Source: Cycas panzhihuaensis
Taxonomy: Eukaryota; Cycadophyta
Length of the DNA: 64,000 nt
Direction: 5' to 3'
Assembly: GCA_023213395.1 (NCBI GenBank)
Contig: CM041465.1
Location: forward strand, 220,665,741-220,729,740
Part shown: piece by piece, positions 40,740-52,340 of the stretch
Numbering within the stretch: the stretch's first letter is position 1
Layout: every line of letters starts with the position of its first letter
Made by a program: the position numbers and the translations under genes
The notes under the pieces: model-generated
The model's input: only the letters and a program-made list of their open reading frames with translations
What the model was told of the DNA's origin: nothing
Databases searched by the model: none

Positions 40740-41700
40740 TACAAGGTGGGATCAATAGGTTTACCAAACTCATCAATATCCAACTTGAGTCCTGTCTCCA
40801 TTGGGGTTGGTGAAGGCTTACAATCTTCCATCCCGAACCTTTGTAATATCTCTGTTATATATTTAGACTATGAAAGGAAGATGTAGCCTAGTTATTGCCA
40901 GACTTCCATGCTAAAAAAATAATGCAATAGCCCAAAGTCAATGATCTCAAAGATATAATTGAGTTCCCCTTAGAGATCAGAAATCCATTATGTGTCATTA
41001 CCAGTTATCAACAAGTCATCAACATAAAGGATGACCAATGCGATGAAATTATCTCAGACTTTGATATACAACTAAGGATTCGAGGATGAACAAATGAATT
41101 CATGCTTTAAATAATACTCATCAATTTTTATATACCATGCATAAGATAATTGTTTAAATCCATATAGAGCCTTCTTCAATTTATAAACTAAGTGTTCTTT
41201 ACTACAAATAACATATCTGGGAAGTTGATTCAAATATACTTCCTTTTATAAGTTGTCATTCAGAATGGCACTTTTAACATCCATTTGATAAACAGGCTAA
41301 TGAAATTGAGTTGCAAATACCAAAACAAGCTAGACAATGGTCATGTTGGCAATGGGTAAATGTTTAAATATAGTTAATACCCTCAACTTATTTAAAATCT
41401 TTGACTACTAATCGAGTTTTGTGGTACTAAATAGAACCATTTGTATGAAATTTTATCTTATAGATCCAACAACAATAAATTAATTTTTTTTCTTCTTACA
41501 GCTTACCTAGCTCCCAAGTGTCATTTTGAAAAATAGAATCTATTTCATTATCCATTGTAACTTGCCACTTTTAATCTAAAACTACCTCCTCAAAAGTGGA
41601 AGGTTCGAGGGTAGATAATACTTGTGAAATTAAGGCAAAGTTTATAAATGGCCTATATTTTGATTATCTTTTTGGTGCTTGAGGAGGTGATAGAGCAGAA
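40740..41700 (-). pseudogene. Element D reverse transcriptase
   Basis: Minus-strand frames show the copia RT start (WQVTMDNEIDSIFQNDTWEL), a GFKQLSYAW-like palm segment and the active-site box Y-V-D-D (LVILYVDDLLITGN) at 41,026-41,015. The later IFEIIDFGLLHYFFSMEV and YITEILQRFGMEDCKPSPTP are classic copia RT motifs. Stops are frequent. Confidence 0.85.
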
Positions 41701-41779
41701 GATATCATCTGCAAATACCATTTTGGAAGTTGCCTTGAAATAACCTCTACTGGAAGATCTTCTATAGAAATTGTTGTAG

Positions 41780-42364
41780 TAGATGGAGGAGGTGCAGACA
41801 AAAGACTAGGAGAATAGGTTGTAGATAGAGGCATTGTAACTGCAAGAACATTCTATGTGACTTGAGGAGAAATAGTAGTTATTACAATATTCTCTTAACC
41901 ATAATTGACCTTTGGAAGATATATGAGAGATATGTGCATTTGAAATTAGGTTGCTCTTCACTATTAGAAGTTGAAGAAAAATTACTAATTTCATTATACA
42001 AGACTGTAGACATGGAGATAACATCCAATTTATAGAGGACTTGATCTTTATATCCAATAGTAATCAAATTGCCATTCACATCAATGATAAGGCACTTACC
42101 AAGGTGACTAAATAGCATATCAAACTTCTGTTTATTTATCTATTTAACATATAACAAATTTCTTGTCATTTCAAGTACATAAAATTTATTATTTAAATGA
42201 TACTTAATGTTTAAGCCTTTTAATGAAATGGGGGCATTGCCAATTTTAACAACCTCAAGTACAGCACCATCACCAAATGTTACATATTGATCTTGAACTA
42301 GCCTTGTATCTATATGCAATTCTTTAAAACCAGTTATGTGTTGAGAAGGTCTAGAATCAATCAA
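41780..42364 (-). pseudogene. Element D protease and pre-integrase remnant, integrase deleted
   Basis: 42,364-42,140 reads MIDSRPSQHITGFKELH, the copia protease site (consensus DSGAS.HMT; here D-S-R-P-S), with FGDGAVLEVVKIG and LKGLNIKYHLNNKFYVLEMTRNLL downstream. The following segment (about 42,118-41,880) resembles the integrase-RT connection and leads without a catalytic core into RT. The HHCC and DDE parts are missing. Confidence 0.62.
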
Positions 42365-42379
42365 CTAAGATTTATCAAA

Positions 42380-43360
42380 ATAATGAGCTATAAAAGTAAT
42401 GAAAACAAATTTTGAGGGTTAGCCATATGGCCTCCTTGATTCAGATTTCTTCGTTGATTACAGTTCTAATTTCTTACATTGCCTTGATTAGTATGTTAAG
42501 CATTCTAATTTGATCTCTTGACTCCTTAAAAGTTACCATGACCACAGTTGGGATTGCCTCTATTTACAAGGTGGTTCTAGTATTATTATTGTTGTTGTAG
42601 GTCAGTGCATTCAGGTGCAATATAACTTGGTTTACCACAATAATGACAAACAACCTAATTTACACATTGTTGGTATTGGTTTAAATTCATAGAACCAAAC
42701 TTTTGGTTGATATTTTGATAATGATATCCCTTTATATTATGCAATTAAGATAATAGTTGATGAAAAAGCATTTGAATCCCTAAGTCTATTTAGAATGCAT
42801 TCCTCTTGAAGCAGAAGCCCTTCAAAAGTGTTAAAATCTAATGTGGCAAGATGATTAAAATAAGATAGATTAAAAATAAGAGAGTTGTATACAATTGGCA
42901 ATATGTTTACAATGAAAGATATCAGGTCACTATCATGAGATGGTTGTCCACATATGTTCAATTAATTCTTCAATGTTTTGAATTGAGTCAAATGAGCTAC
43001 AATTGAATCAACATTAAGAGTGGAGTACAGTTGTGCTTTGAGCATGATCGCTTTGACATTAACCTTTCTTTTTTATAATGCATAAATAATATTCCAAGCT
43101 TTAGCGAAAAAAAAACTAATTTTAATATTTTGATTAATATTTTTTTCACAAGAAAGATGTAAAAGGATAGTACAATTTCATCATATTCATTGAAGGTAGC
43201 AAGGTTAATAGAATCAGGTGGTATAAAAATGGAAGGATCATTAGGATCTTTTGTAGGTTTAAATTTAATAGAATCAGGTGGTATAAAAATGGAAGGATCA
43301 TTAGGATCTTTTGTAGATTTAAATTTAAGAGTGTCACGAGAAACATAAGTCTAAAGTTTG
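42380..43360 (-). pseudogene. Element D gag with degenerate zinc knuckle
   Basis: 42,961-42,737 reads ICGQPSHDSDLISFIVNILP and FNTFEGLLLQEECILNRL, the UBN2-type copia gag pattern (G.P..D.D...IL..LP). A 20-residue tandem duplication containing KDPNDPSIFIPPDSI sits in the N-terminal part (43,205-43,324). The knuckle at about 42,620-42,665 reads CHYCGKPSYIAPEC, with Tyr where CCHC has His. Confidence 0.68.
43205..43324. repeat. 60-bp tandem duplication, two copies, about one mismatch
   Basis: The unit starting TAATAGAATCAGGTGGTATA is repeated with a period of exactly 60 bp. The copies differ at one position (TTGTAGGTTT against TTGTAGATTT). Because 60 is divisible by three, the gag frame is kept and gains 20 residues. 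Confidence 0.93.
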
Positions 43361-43400
43361 TTCATTATAAGTATGTTCTTGACTTATTTCTTCCAAGCTC

Positions 43401-45719
43401 AGAAATTATCATTGCTAGATAATTTAATAGTGTTAGCTCAAACCATTTGAAGTGGTATTATGTCTCAAATAAATGTCCTAACTATCTCAAAATGTTCACT
43501 AATCTAGTATTTAAAGTCTTAGTATTTCCTTGCCTAATAGCCCATGTAATTGAAATGGTCATGTTTGATAGTGTACATGTTATCAATTGACGGTTCGAGA
43601 ACTCTAGTCTTTATCAACTCCCCTAACATTATGGATTCACATACGACAGATTTATGACTTTAACAATCAAGTTCCCATCTAAGGGCACACTTCCAACTAG
43701 GGCACTCACCCTCTCTAGATCTAACCCAATCTCTAAACTCTAAATTTATGGGTTTACACCTCAGCCTGTCAGTCAATACACCTAATAGTGAATTCTCCCC
43801 TAGCTTACTTGCCTAGGCGCATACAACTCACATGTACATGACTGACTAACTTCAGGGGTCCTAATCGTCCCCTTGTAGGAGTGGTATGGTCACAAAATTA
43901 ATTTAGAAGTTATCTTCTTAATGTCTCAAGTTTAAAAATTTTGTTATTTTGATAAAACTTTTAAAAAATATCTTACAATATTATTAAAAGTTTTATATTT
44001 TAACTTAGAAACATATATTTTAATTAAAAAGAGGATAAAATAAAATGCTAGGGCTATAAAGACTTAAAAAGTACTCAAAATATAAGAAAAACATGTGTAA
44101 AAAATGATAAAGTGAAAAACTTTAGAAGAAGGATAAATATTAAAAGAAAAGTACACCTAAGATATTCTAAAATATATAAAGTTAAATTTTAAAACTACAA
44201 GAAAATTTTATTTAAGAGAAACAAAAAAAAAAAAAAAAAGCCAAACAGGCAATGGACAAAGGCGATTAATTTGAGATATAAATGGAATTTTCTTTTGACT
44301 AAAGTTGGGGAATCATAATCAAGCACTAAATCTGAAGTCTAAACATTGAAAGGATCACAATGAAAAATCATCTTGTATACTTCTATCAATCATCCAATGA
44401 ATGAGAATCAAATTAACATATGAGGGTTTCACAACTATCTCTCCCATAAATCTACACTAATCCTCTAAAAAATAATCAAATTCAATTTCTATGGCATCAA
44501 ATTTGACAAATGCAGCAAAAGATGAATTAATTAATACACTAATTTGATGGGCTCAAACTTTGATTACTCAACGTATCGATCAAGGGGTTGGTTTCATCAA
44601 GAATGCAAGAAGATAGCTTTAACTAGGGGTTGAAGGTGCCAAATGAAAATACTATTTCTAGAATAGTTGTAATACAAATGCCCAACTTTATTCGATTGAA
44701 TACACTGCCTCCTATTCTCTACACAAACACAGCTACACTTTGAGCTTGTAATCATTGCATTCTTTTTAAAGCCTCAAGCCCCTAGACCTCTTGATGGGGT
44801 GTTACTCTTCTTCTGCTTTGTCTGCTTCTATTGATAGATCTTTATATCTTTGTTCTCTACCATACAACATTGGATGGATTGAGGCTACAGAACATCATTG
44901 ACTCTTCTCTTGGCCAAAATCAGCGAGAAACTCTATTTATTTCGATAGTGCTTCTTTGTTTTGCATGCAATGCTTTCATTAAAAATTTTCGGGGCTTGTA
45001 AGGTTAAGTAATGCTTATTATTTTTTTTACATTTGAATACACGTCCTCCATATGGGTTAAGTCCTTCATAAAATTTATATAAATCCCTAATTTTTTGATA
45101 TGATTATAAAGACAAAATGTCTGTTATCAATAACGCCAATGGAGATCTTCCCAAACAGTTTCATTAGCTACTTTTCTATATGTAAAAGTGTTACAACTTT
45201 ACACTTTTCACTTCTCACCAATAAGTGCATTTTAGCCTCTTGAGTACTTTTGTCTACTGAAGCGATGCAAAATTTTGAAGTTAAAGAGGTCAAACAACCT
45301 ACTTTAGATAGTCACCCTCCAAATTTTAAATTCTCATATCTAAAAAAAATTGAAGATTTTTTTCCTGTTGTAATACATATTTTCGCATCTTATCATCATA
45401 ATCTATCATTTGGAACAGATCTCTCATGAATCTGATGCTTCGTTGAAAAGTTATGAATATTTTTAAATTTTTTAGTATATTTTGGCCGTGAGCTAAAACA
45501 AGGTTTTTTGCCTGTTTTTTATAAGATTTTTAAAAAAATTTATATATTTATAAAGTGCAGGTGAATGGCAACAAATTTAATAATTTTTAATTTTTTTTAA
45601 ATTTTTGCCATATAGCAGTACAATAGACGATATAGCCTGTCCAACAATAGACTTGGCTTGCTAAAAATTTGATTTTTTAGTGTACATTGTATTTCTAAAA
45701 TTTTTATTTTTTCTCCATC

Positions 45720-45792
<73 letters not shown>

Positions 45793-46560
45793 AAAATAGA
45801 GTTTTTTTAAGACATTTATAGTCTTTTTGACTTATTGATGCCTATTTTGGCCCTTTTGTAAAACGAATAAAACACTTAAATCCTTTATACTAGTCAATCA
45901 TCTATATTAGAGTAATATCCGATGATTTGACTCATTATATGTGTATGATTTTAATAATTGCATGTACTTCGAAATCTCATTGAGTGTTATTTAGGCACAT
46001 AGAGTACCACTTTGACACTAAATGGACACATCATCACTACACTTAAATACGACAACAACACTTAAGTGGAGCATTTACATTCAATTTTCAATTATTTTTA
46101 CATGTCATTCAAGAATAAGAGCACTTTCCTTAAAATCAACTCATCTCGACGACTTTATACTCCTAATTTTTGACTTGTGTGCATACTCGCCTTGATTAAA
46201 ATAGACCAAGATTAGCCGAAATCTAGGCCCTAAGAGAGGTGTGAGTTTCATATTAGATCTTGTCATAATCAGTATAGTGGTGGATGGACAAGTTAGCGAT
46301 ACCTATGGCCTCTAATCAGGGATTATCTTCATAACCATCCGAAAAACCTGAAAACCCTTAATCAAAATAATTAATTTAGCTAGACTAAGATCCGTCATAG
46401 CCGTGGAACATGTGCGTACTTATCTTCAGAGAGTATATCACTACTCATTGGTGAATGGGGTGAAAATTGGCAGAACCTATGCTCCACGTTTACTTGAATT
46501 TCATCACCAAGGAACGATGTGAGTATTGTGAGCCAAGGCCATTAATTACGTATACTAGAA
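43401..46560. other. Non-coding AT-rich stretch
   Basis: No gene is recognised. It may contain the leader of element D at its left. It includes an A-run (about 44,222-44,240) and a (TA)n tract (45,722-45,787). Confidence 0.5.
45722..45787. repeat. (TA)n microsatellite, about 66 bp
   Basis: Uninterrupted TA repeats between TCATTA and AATATAAAAA. Confidence 0.95.
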
Positions 46561-46768
46561 ACCCCCCTAGGCATTGACATCTCATCTACTTTAGACACAA
46601 GTTAGATGTTTAGGTTTGTTATACATCCTACATCACTTTAGTTATCAGTTGTGTACACCCACATGCTGACTTCTATATAAGCCTTCTCACTTATCTTGAT
46701 TAGATCACTTATACCACACACTTATTTGTGATCTCTTTACTTCCACATCTTACATTATATTACTTCAT

Positions 46769-46880
46769 TATTCCCTACTGCATCAAGAAGATTTGCCACA
46801 AGTATTAGTGACTTTACATCATTATTATTCCTTGATACGTCAAGTAAACCTATCACAAGTGTCAGTGACTTCACTTTTTT
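46769..46880 (+). repeat. Imperfect direct duplication, period about 57 bp, in the leader of element E
   Basis: CATCAAGAAGATTTGCCACAAG at 46,781 recurs as CGTCAAGTAAACCTATCACAAG at 46,838, each followed by T.TTAGTGACTT or a near match. It lies within the 200 bp upstream of the gag start. Confidence 0.6.
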
Positions 46881-46909
46881 CTACTTAGTGCATTTTCACA
46901 CACACACAG

Positions 46910-46912
<3 letters not shown>

Positions 46913-46950
<38 letters not shown>
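46913..46950. repeat. (AT)n microsatellite
   Basis: About 36 bp of AT repeats preceded by CACACACACAGAGAG. Confidence 0.9.
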
Positions 46951-46952
<2 letters not shown>

Positions 46953-46977
46953 TCTTATTCATCTTTTCACACCATCA

Positions 46978-48125
46978 TGTCAACCAACTTCAAGCAGAAT
47001 ATGAACTGTACGCTAAAAGAGAAGAAGAACTGGGATCTATGATTCACGGGAGTCAAGAACATAGCCAAGTATGAGGGACTCTGGTTGGACCACTTGGAGT
47101 TAACCCTAATAGTACCTACTACTGACACCATATCACAGAGTGATGACATACCTCCAGCTCCTCCACCTGATAATCTACAATGGCAATAGTGGATCATTGA
47201 ATACCAAAAGATCATAGCATGGACCTTGCTCCATATACAACCTAATTGATGACACGTAGCATGACACTACCTTCAAGGTCTTCGAAATCCTCAAAAGAAA
47301 CTTCAATACTCGATCAGACTTGGAGTTTGTTCATATGGTATTAAAGATGAACAAGATGTGAATGTAGAAAGGGTAAGCACATGAAACCATCAATGCTTTC
47401 ACCTCATTAAACAAACCATTGACAAGGATTTTAAGACCTAATACATAACTTAGGCCTTCCTAATTCAGTCAAGTCTGTACATCCCTGATTATAAGAACCT
47501 ACTAGAAAATCTTCAGTTATCTGGCACATTAAAGACCCTTAACTTTGAAGCGTTAGCTGAGAAGTTTATTAAACATGACAAGACCTTCACTACCAGCTTT
47601 CCACTTTCAGACTCATCTCCTAATGCAGCCTTCAAATAGGACATGGACGAGGAAGTATACTACACTAAAAAGCAAGGTCAATCTTCACACAGAGAAAGAA
47701 GAGGTTGCGGAAGAGGTAGGGGAAAGCAATAGGGATAACAGTAGAGGCAACAAGGTCAGCAACAAAACAGTTGTCAAAAGACCACCAATCAAAGATAGTC
47801 AAACAATAATACTTCCACATGTCAAAGGTGTATCAAGAAATGACACCTTACAAAAGATTGTCACATTGACTACAATAGATTGCCTTGTCATTAACAATGG
47901 TAGCATCAAGCCCACAATGTTGATGAGAATCATAATGACTTATTTGCAAGAGCAAATTTCATTGAGGCACATATTCAACAAAGCAAAGAAGCATCCACCC
48001 CATCTACTACTTTTAGACCTAAGAGGTACATTGAGGCACACTATAGCACACTCATTTATTTATCAGCTTGATTTGCCACTATCTCATCCTCTTGGACAGG
48101 CAAATACTGTATCAACATCAACATC
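46978..48125 (+). pseudogene. Element E gag with CCHC knuckle
   Basis: The frame starts MSTNFKQNMNCTLKEKKN and continues with stops through a copia gag body. A basic Gly/Arg-rich segment lies at 47,690-47,735. The knuckle CQRCIKK.HLTKDCH (C-x2-C-x4-H-x4-C) at about 47,820-47,865 contains one stop. The long open frame 47,575-48,213 is in a different frame for most of its length and is not the gene. Confidence 0.65.
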
Positions 48126-48545
48126 AGATTGGGTTATGGACACAAGAGCTACCCAACACATGACTTGTCACTGGGACTTCTCCACGATTTTGATTCAACG
48201 GTCACCGGAGTAGTACACATGGCTAATAAGTCGACACAACCTGTTCAAGGCATGGGCTCCATATGCCTGAAGCTCCTAGGCTTGCCTAATTTTACTTTAA
48301 AAGATGTCTTGTATATTCCCCATCTCAAACAAAACCTTCTATCGCTATCCACACTTGTCTCCCGTGGATTCGACCTGAGTGTCACAACTAATGATCAAGT
48401 TTTTAGTGTTGGTCACCCGCCTTCATGTTTTGTGGGGGCGATAGAAAAACTTGAAGATAAGCTATTTAGACTGACTAGAACCATGTTGTCTTCTTTCATA
48501 TACCAAGTTGCTACCTCATTTGTGTCGAAGAAGAATTTGCATTTA
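48126..48545 (+). pseudogene. Element E protease
   Basis: At 48,129-48,165 the frame reads WVMDTRATQHMTCHWDFST, the copia D-S/T-x-A...HMT site with Arg in place of Gly. After a frameshift the homology continues as GVVHMANKSTQPVQGMGSI and LKDVLYIPHLKQNLLSLS. These are hallmarks of the copia protease and pre-integrase region. Confidence 0.78.
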
Positions 48546-49450
48546 ATATCACCTTGATTCATCCCAAGATGTCCCCAAAAACTCTCTGGCATACTTGCAT
48601 GGGGACGTCAAACTTGATCAACTTAAGGAAATCTCCCATTCCCCTCCAGGTATGCCCAGATTTTCCTCTAATTCGTTCAAATATGAAACTTGCATTATTG
48701 TCAAATCCCAACGATGTCCATTTCCCTAAAATCAATGGAAATCCAATCAACCTCTTGAATTAGTACACTCAGACATCTGTGGGCCTATGCCTATCCCTTC
48801 TCTCACAGAGAAGAGGTATTCCATTACATTTATTAATGACTTCACTCGAAAGATATAGGTGACCTTTCTCAAATCAAAAGATGAAGCATTCACAGTATTC
48901 AAGGCATTCAAGACTCTCACAGAGAAGGAATATGGATATCAGTTGAAGTGTCTTAGGACTGACAATAGTGGAGAATATACTTTAAATGAATTTGAAGACT
49001 TATTGCATCACTAGGGAATCAAGCATCAAACAACTATTGAAGGTACCCCTTAGCAGAATGGTGTTGTTGAAAGGTCTAATAGAACCATAATGAATATAGC
49101 ATAGGCTATGTTCGTCTTTAAGAATGTACCTGCATAACTTTGAGCTGAAGCTATTTATACTACAGTCTGCTACATGAACAACATAAGTCCATCAAAGCTT
49201 GACGCGTCACCAAATGAACAACGAACTGGACAGACCCCCACCATCCATCACTTCAAAATTTTTTGCTCTACTTGTTATGCTCACATTCTTGATGAGCACG
49301 AAAATAAGCTCTAGCCATGAGCTTTAAAGGGCATCTTTATTGGGTACCCCATAAATAAGAAGGGGTACAAGGTCTTCATTCTAATATTAAAAAAAATCAT
49401 TATCACTAGGGATGTGGTGTTTGCGGAGACAGAGCATCAGCTACTTCAAC
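48546..49450 (+). pseudogene. Element E integrase
   Basis: The pre-integrase LWHTCMGTSNLINL (His/Cys zone) is followed by ELVHSDICGPMPIPSL (first Asp, about 48,765), LKCLRTDNSGEYTLNEF (second Asp, about 48,960) and QNGVVERSNRTIMNIA (catalytic Glu, about 49,065). All three DDE residues are present, but stops at several codons interrupt the frame. The tail GIFIGYPINKKGYKV and TRDVVFAE is also typical. Confidence 0.82.
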
Positions 49451-50039
49451 TTGACTCTAAAGCACCATCTCATAGATACAATGATGTCCAGGAATATGAT
49501 ATACAAATTCTAGCATTTGCGCGCGTGCGCAAGGCGGGGGGGGACACTGAAGAAATACTCAAAATTTTAGAATCTGACAATAGAGCCCCGAAGAACACTA
49601 TCCTTGACTCAGATCCTATGCCAATGTGCACCAATCCAGCCCCATCTTGGGAGAATAGCCATGAATCACCACATCAAGAATCAAAAGGAAAAGGAATTGC
49701 AGAAGAACCACCTTTAGTTGCAGGGCCATCTTCTTTAACATGTCATCAACCTCCGGACCATACATCTCCCACGATCCTTTTCAGAATCAAAATGAAGACC
49801 AAAATGTTGTAGAAATGAGAATTTTATTTCCAACTAAAGGTTTTTGATAAACCTACTAGTTGCACAAAGACTTGAGATCTGATGAGGTAGGCAAAACTGG
49901 CACTCGAAGCGGTGCCTATAGAGCAAAGGAGCAAACATCACTCCCCAAAGAGCTTGAACTAGATGAACTGCACCTTGCTTCACATGATGAGCCTCTATCA
50001 TACCAAGAAGTTGTAAAACATACAGTTTGAAAAAATACC

Positions 50040-50985
50040 ATGAATGAGAAATACCAATCCTTGATCACGAACGGTACATGGGAGCTCGTTGATCTGGCTT
50101 TGGGAAGGAAGGTAGTAAAAAACAAACAAAAATAAATACAGATCAGACGACATCCTTGAAAAATACAAGGTAAGGTTGGTTGCAAAAGGATTCACCCAAA
50201 GGGAAGGCATCGACTACACAAAAGTCTTCGCACCAACTACCAAATGACCCACAATCAGAGCACTTGTGGCCTCGACTACTCAACAGGGTTGGAAAATCTA
50301 CCAACTCGATGTGAAAATCACTTTTCTCAATAGAGATTTGGAAGATAAAATCTACATGACATAGCCTGAAGGCTTTGAGATAGCAGGATATGAGCAGAAA
50401 GTGTGCACACTGAAAAAGTCATTATATGGCCTAAAACAAACCCCCCGCGCTTAGTTCACCAAGTTTTCCAACAAAATGAGATAACATGGTTATGAGGTAT
50501 ATGACTATCAAGATGTTGATGCAACTTTGTTCATCAAGATAGAAAAAGGCAAAGTCACATATCTCCTGATCTTTGTGGATGACATGCTGATAACCAGAAA
50601 TAGTGAACAAGATATCAACAAATTAAAGATGGACTTGTCAAAATCCTTCGAATTGTTTAACCTTAGACTAATGAGATATTACTTGGAAATTGAGGTTACT
50701 CAATACAATAAAAAAATCTCTCTCCTAAGAAAAACATATCAACGGTCTTCTAATCAAGTTCTGATTAGAAGATGCCAGAACAATATCTACTCCAATGGAG
50801 CCCAATGTCAAACTTTTCGATGAAGACACTCGAGAGACAGACGTAACACTCTATCGGCAACTTATAGGTAACCTTATTTATGTTACCAATACAAGGCTGG
50901 ATATTGCCATGTCGTTGGCATTCTTGCCCGTTACATAACAACTTCAAAGCAGAACCATTGGCAAGCAGCACTACGAGTGTTGAAG
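50040..50985 (+). pseudogene. Element E reverse transcriptase
   Basis: The start is marked by SLITNGTWELVDL at about 50,050. The palm motifs GFTQREGIDYTKVFAPT and YQLDVKITFLN then appear in shifting frames. The active site is F-V-D-D at 50,572-50,583 (LLIFVDDMLITRN). The open frame 50,527-50,823 covers the active-site region and then runs out of frame. Confidence 0.82.
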
Positions 50986-51520
50986 TACCTGAAGACGACC
51001 AGCAAACTTGCTTTGTTGTATGAGCACAACAATGATTTCAGACTTACAGTATATACAGACTCAGATTTTGCCAGTGATAGAAAATATAAGAAAATCAACA
51101 TCCGAGTACATCACATTTCTTAAAACAACTCTAATTTCATGGCAGTTAAGGTAGCAAAAAATCATTATAGATTCTATTGTTGAAGCGGAATACATAGTTG
51201 CTTTTAAAACTAACAAGGAGGTGATATGGCTTCACAAATTATTATATACTTTGGATATCACCCAAACAGGTCCAATGAGCTTACATGTGGACAATCAGTC
51301 AGCAATCCACATGGCCAAGAATCATGTTTTTCATAATCGTATAAAGCAATTAGTATAAAAGTCCATAGGATCTAGGAATTAGTCCATGACAACACAATAC
51401 AATTGAAACATTGCCCCACAACAGATCAAGTAGTCGATAACTTCACCAAACCGCTACAAAGGGTGAAGTTTGAACAGTTCTGAAAGCAGCTTGGCCTCAA
51501 GGCCTCCATTTCCAACTGAC
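50986..51520 (+). pseudogene. Element E RNase H and end of pol
   Basis: YTDSDFASDRKYKK (about 51,055) carries the first Asp pair. HVDNQSAIHMAKN and PTTDQVVDNFTKPLQRVKF (about 51,418-51,470) are the conserved copia RNase H end. Frames shift several times. Confidence 0.78.
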
Positions 51521-51975
51521 TGAAGGAGATGGCACACAGGACTAGCATACTCTATCCCATTCATGAAAACCCCTTATGAGCGTGGATAAACTAGAGTAAG
51601 TCTCTACTCTCTCCCATTCATGAAAATCCCTCGTGGCTGCAAAAGGAGTTGGATTGTACTTATTTCAAAAATCAAAACCTGTGAAAACCTGAAAGGGCAT
51701 GGGAGATGAAACAGTATATGGAGACTCAGCAAATTGAAGCTGCACAACTAACTTATATTACTTGGCTATCTGGCTACACTCAAAGAGCTGCCTGAGCCAC
51801 TTCATAGAATAAGAAGTCAAGTCTGTGGGTTTTTATTCCCCTAAAGGTTTTCCCACAAAAGTGTCTTGTAGGTTGTAGAATTTTTTTTTCTCAATGTAAT
51901 GATGAGGCTAAAATAAAGACCTCATATATTATAATAGAATAAAGGAAAATGGTCTTCTGCCATTAAGGGGGGAGA

Positions 51976-52340
51976 TGTGGCAATGTTAATATCACATAGT
52001 GATTCATAAAGTTAGAATTAGATAAAGTCACTTTTATATTTATAACTTTAAGATAAGATGATTATGCTTAAGTTACTTAAGTGAAATAACATAAAGTTCA
52101 TTCAACTTTAATTTCATATAATCTCATCTGAATGTCATTGAGAGGAAAAACTTAAATTCCAAACCCTAATGAACATTGTCATTATATAAGTTGAAATTAC
52201 ATGGAGAGTGATCATTCTACGCTTCTCCTCTTTGAGCTCAAGCTATTAGCATTTCTCTTATTGAGTACATTATACTTGTCTTCACTATTTGGCATTGTGT
52301 AGTGTTAATACACTAGATCCCTAGATCCATTCTCTTAACA
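51976..52340 (+). repeat. Candidate 3' LTR of element E, about 365 bp
   Basis: It opens TGTGGCAATGTTAAT directly after the purine tract, has a TATATAAG box at about 52,186, and closes CTCTTAACA. An alternative start at 51,984 would give a TGTTAA...TTAACA terminal pair. No flanking target duplication could be confirmed. Confidence 0.5.

Larger units (their letters stand above)
40064..43400 (-). mobile_element. Element D: Ty1/copia retrotransposon lacking integrase
   Basis: The minus-strand order is gag, zinc knuckle, protease, then directly RT and RNase H. The integrase core expected between 42,140 and 41,780 is absent, with only about 350 bp in between. The 3' end is marked by the purine run AAAGGGAGGG (40,073-40,064). 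Many stops occur. The 5' LTR and primer site were not found. Confidence 0.78.
46978..52340 (+). mobile_element. Element E: Ty1/copia retrotransposon with all domains, broken
   Basis: The plus-strand order is gag, zinc knuckle, protease, integrase, RT, RNase H, purine tract (AAGGGGGGAGA, 51,965-51,975) and a candidate 3' LTR. This is the Ty1/copia order, with integrase before RT. Stops and frameshifts occur in every domain. No 5' LTR similar to the 3' one was recognised left of gag, although a TATAAG box at about 46,672 suggests that LTR sequence may lie there. Confidence 0.82.

Noticed and set aside
47575-48213. Open frame of 212 codons at the end of gag of element E
   Set aside because: It is mostly out of frame with the gag knuckle (CQRC....HLTKDC) and reaches the protease motif only at its end. 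It is a mixture of frames, not a gene.
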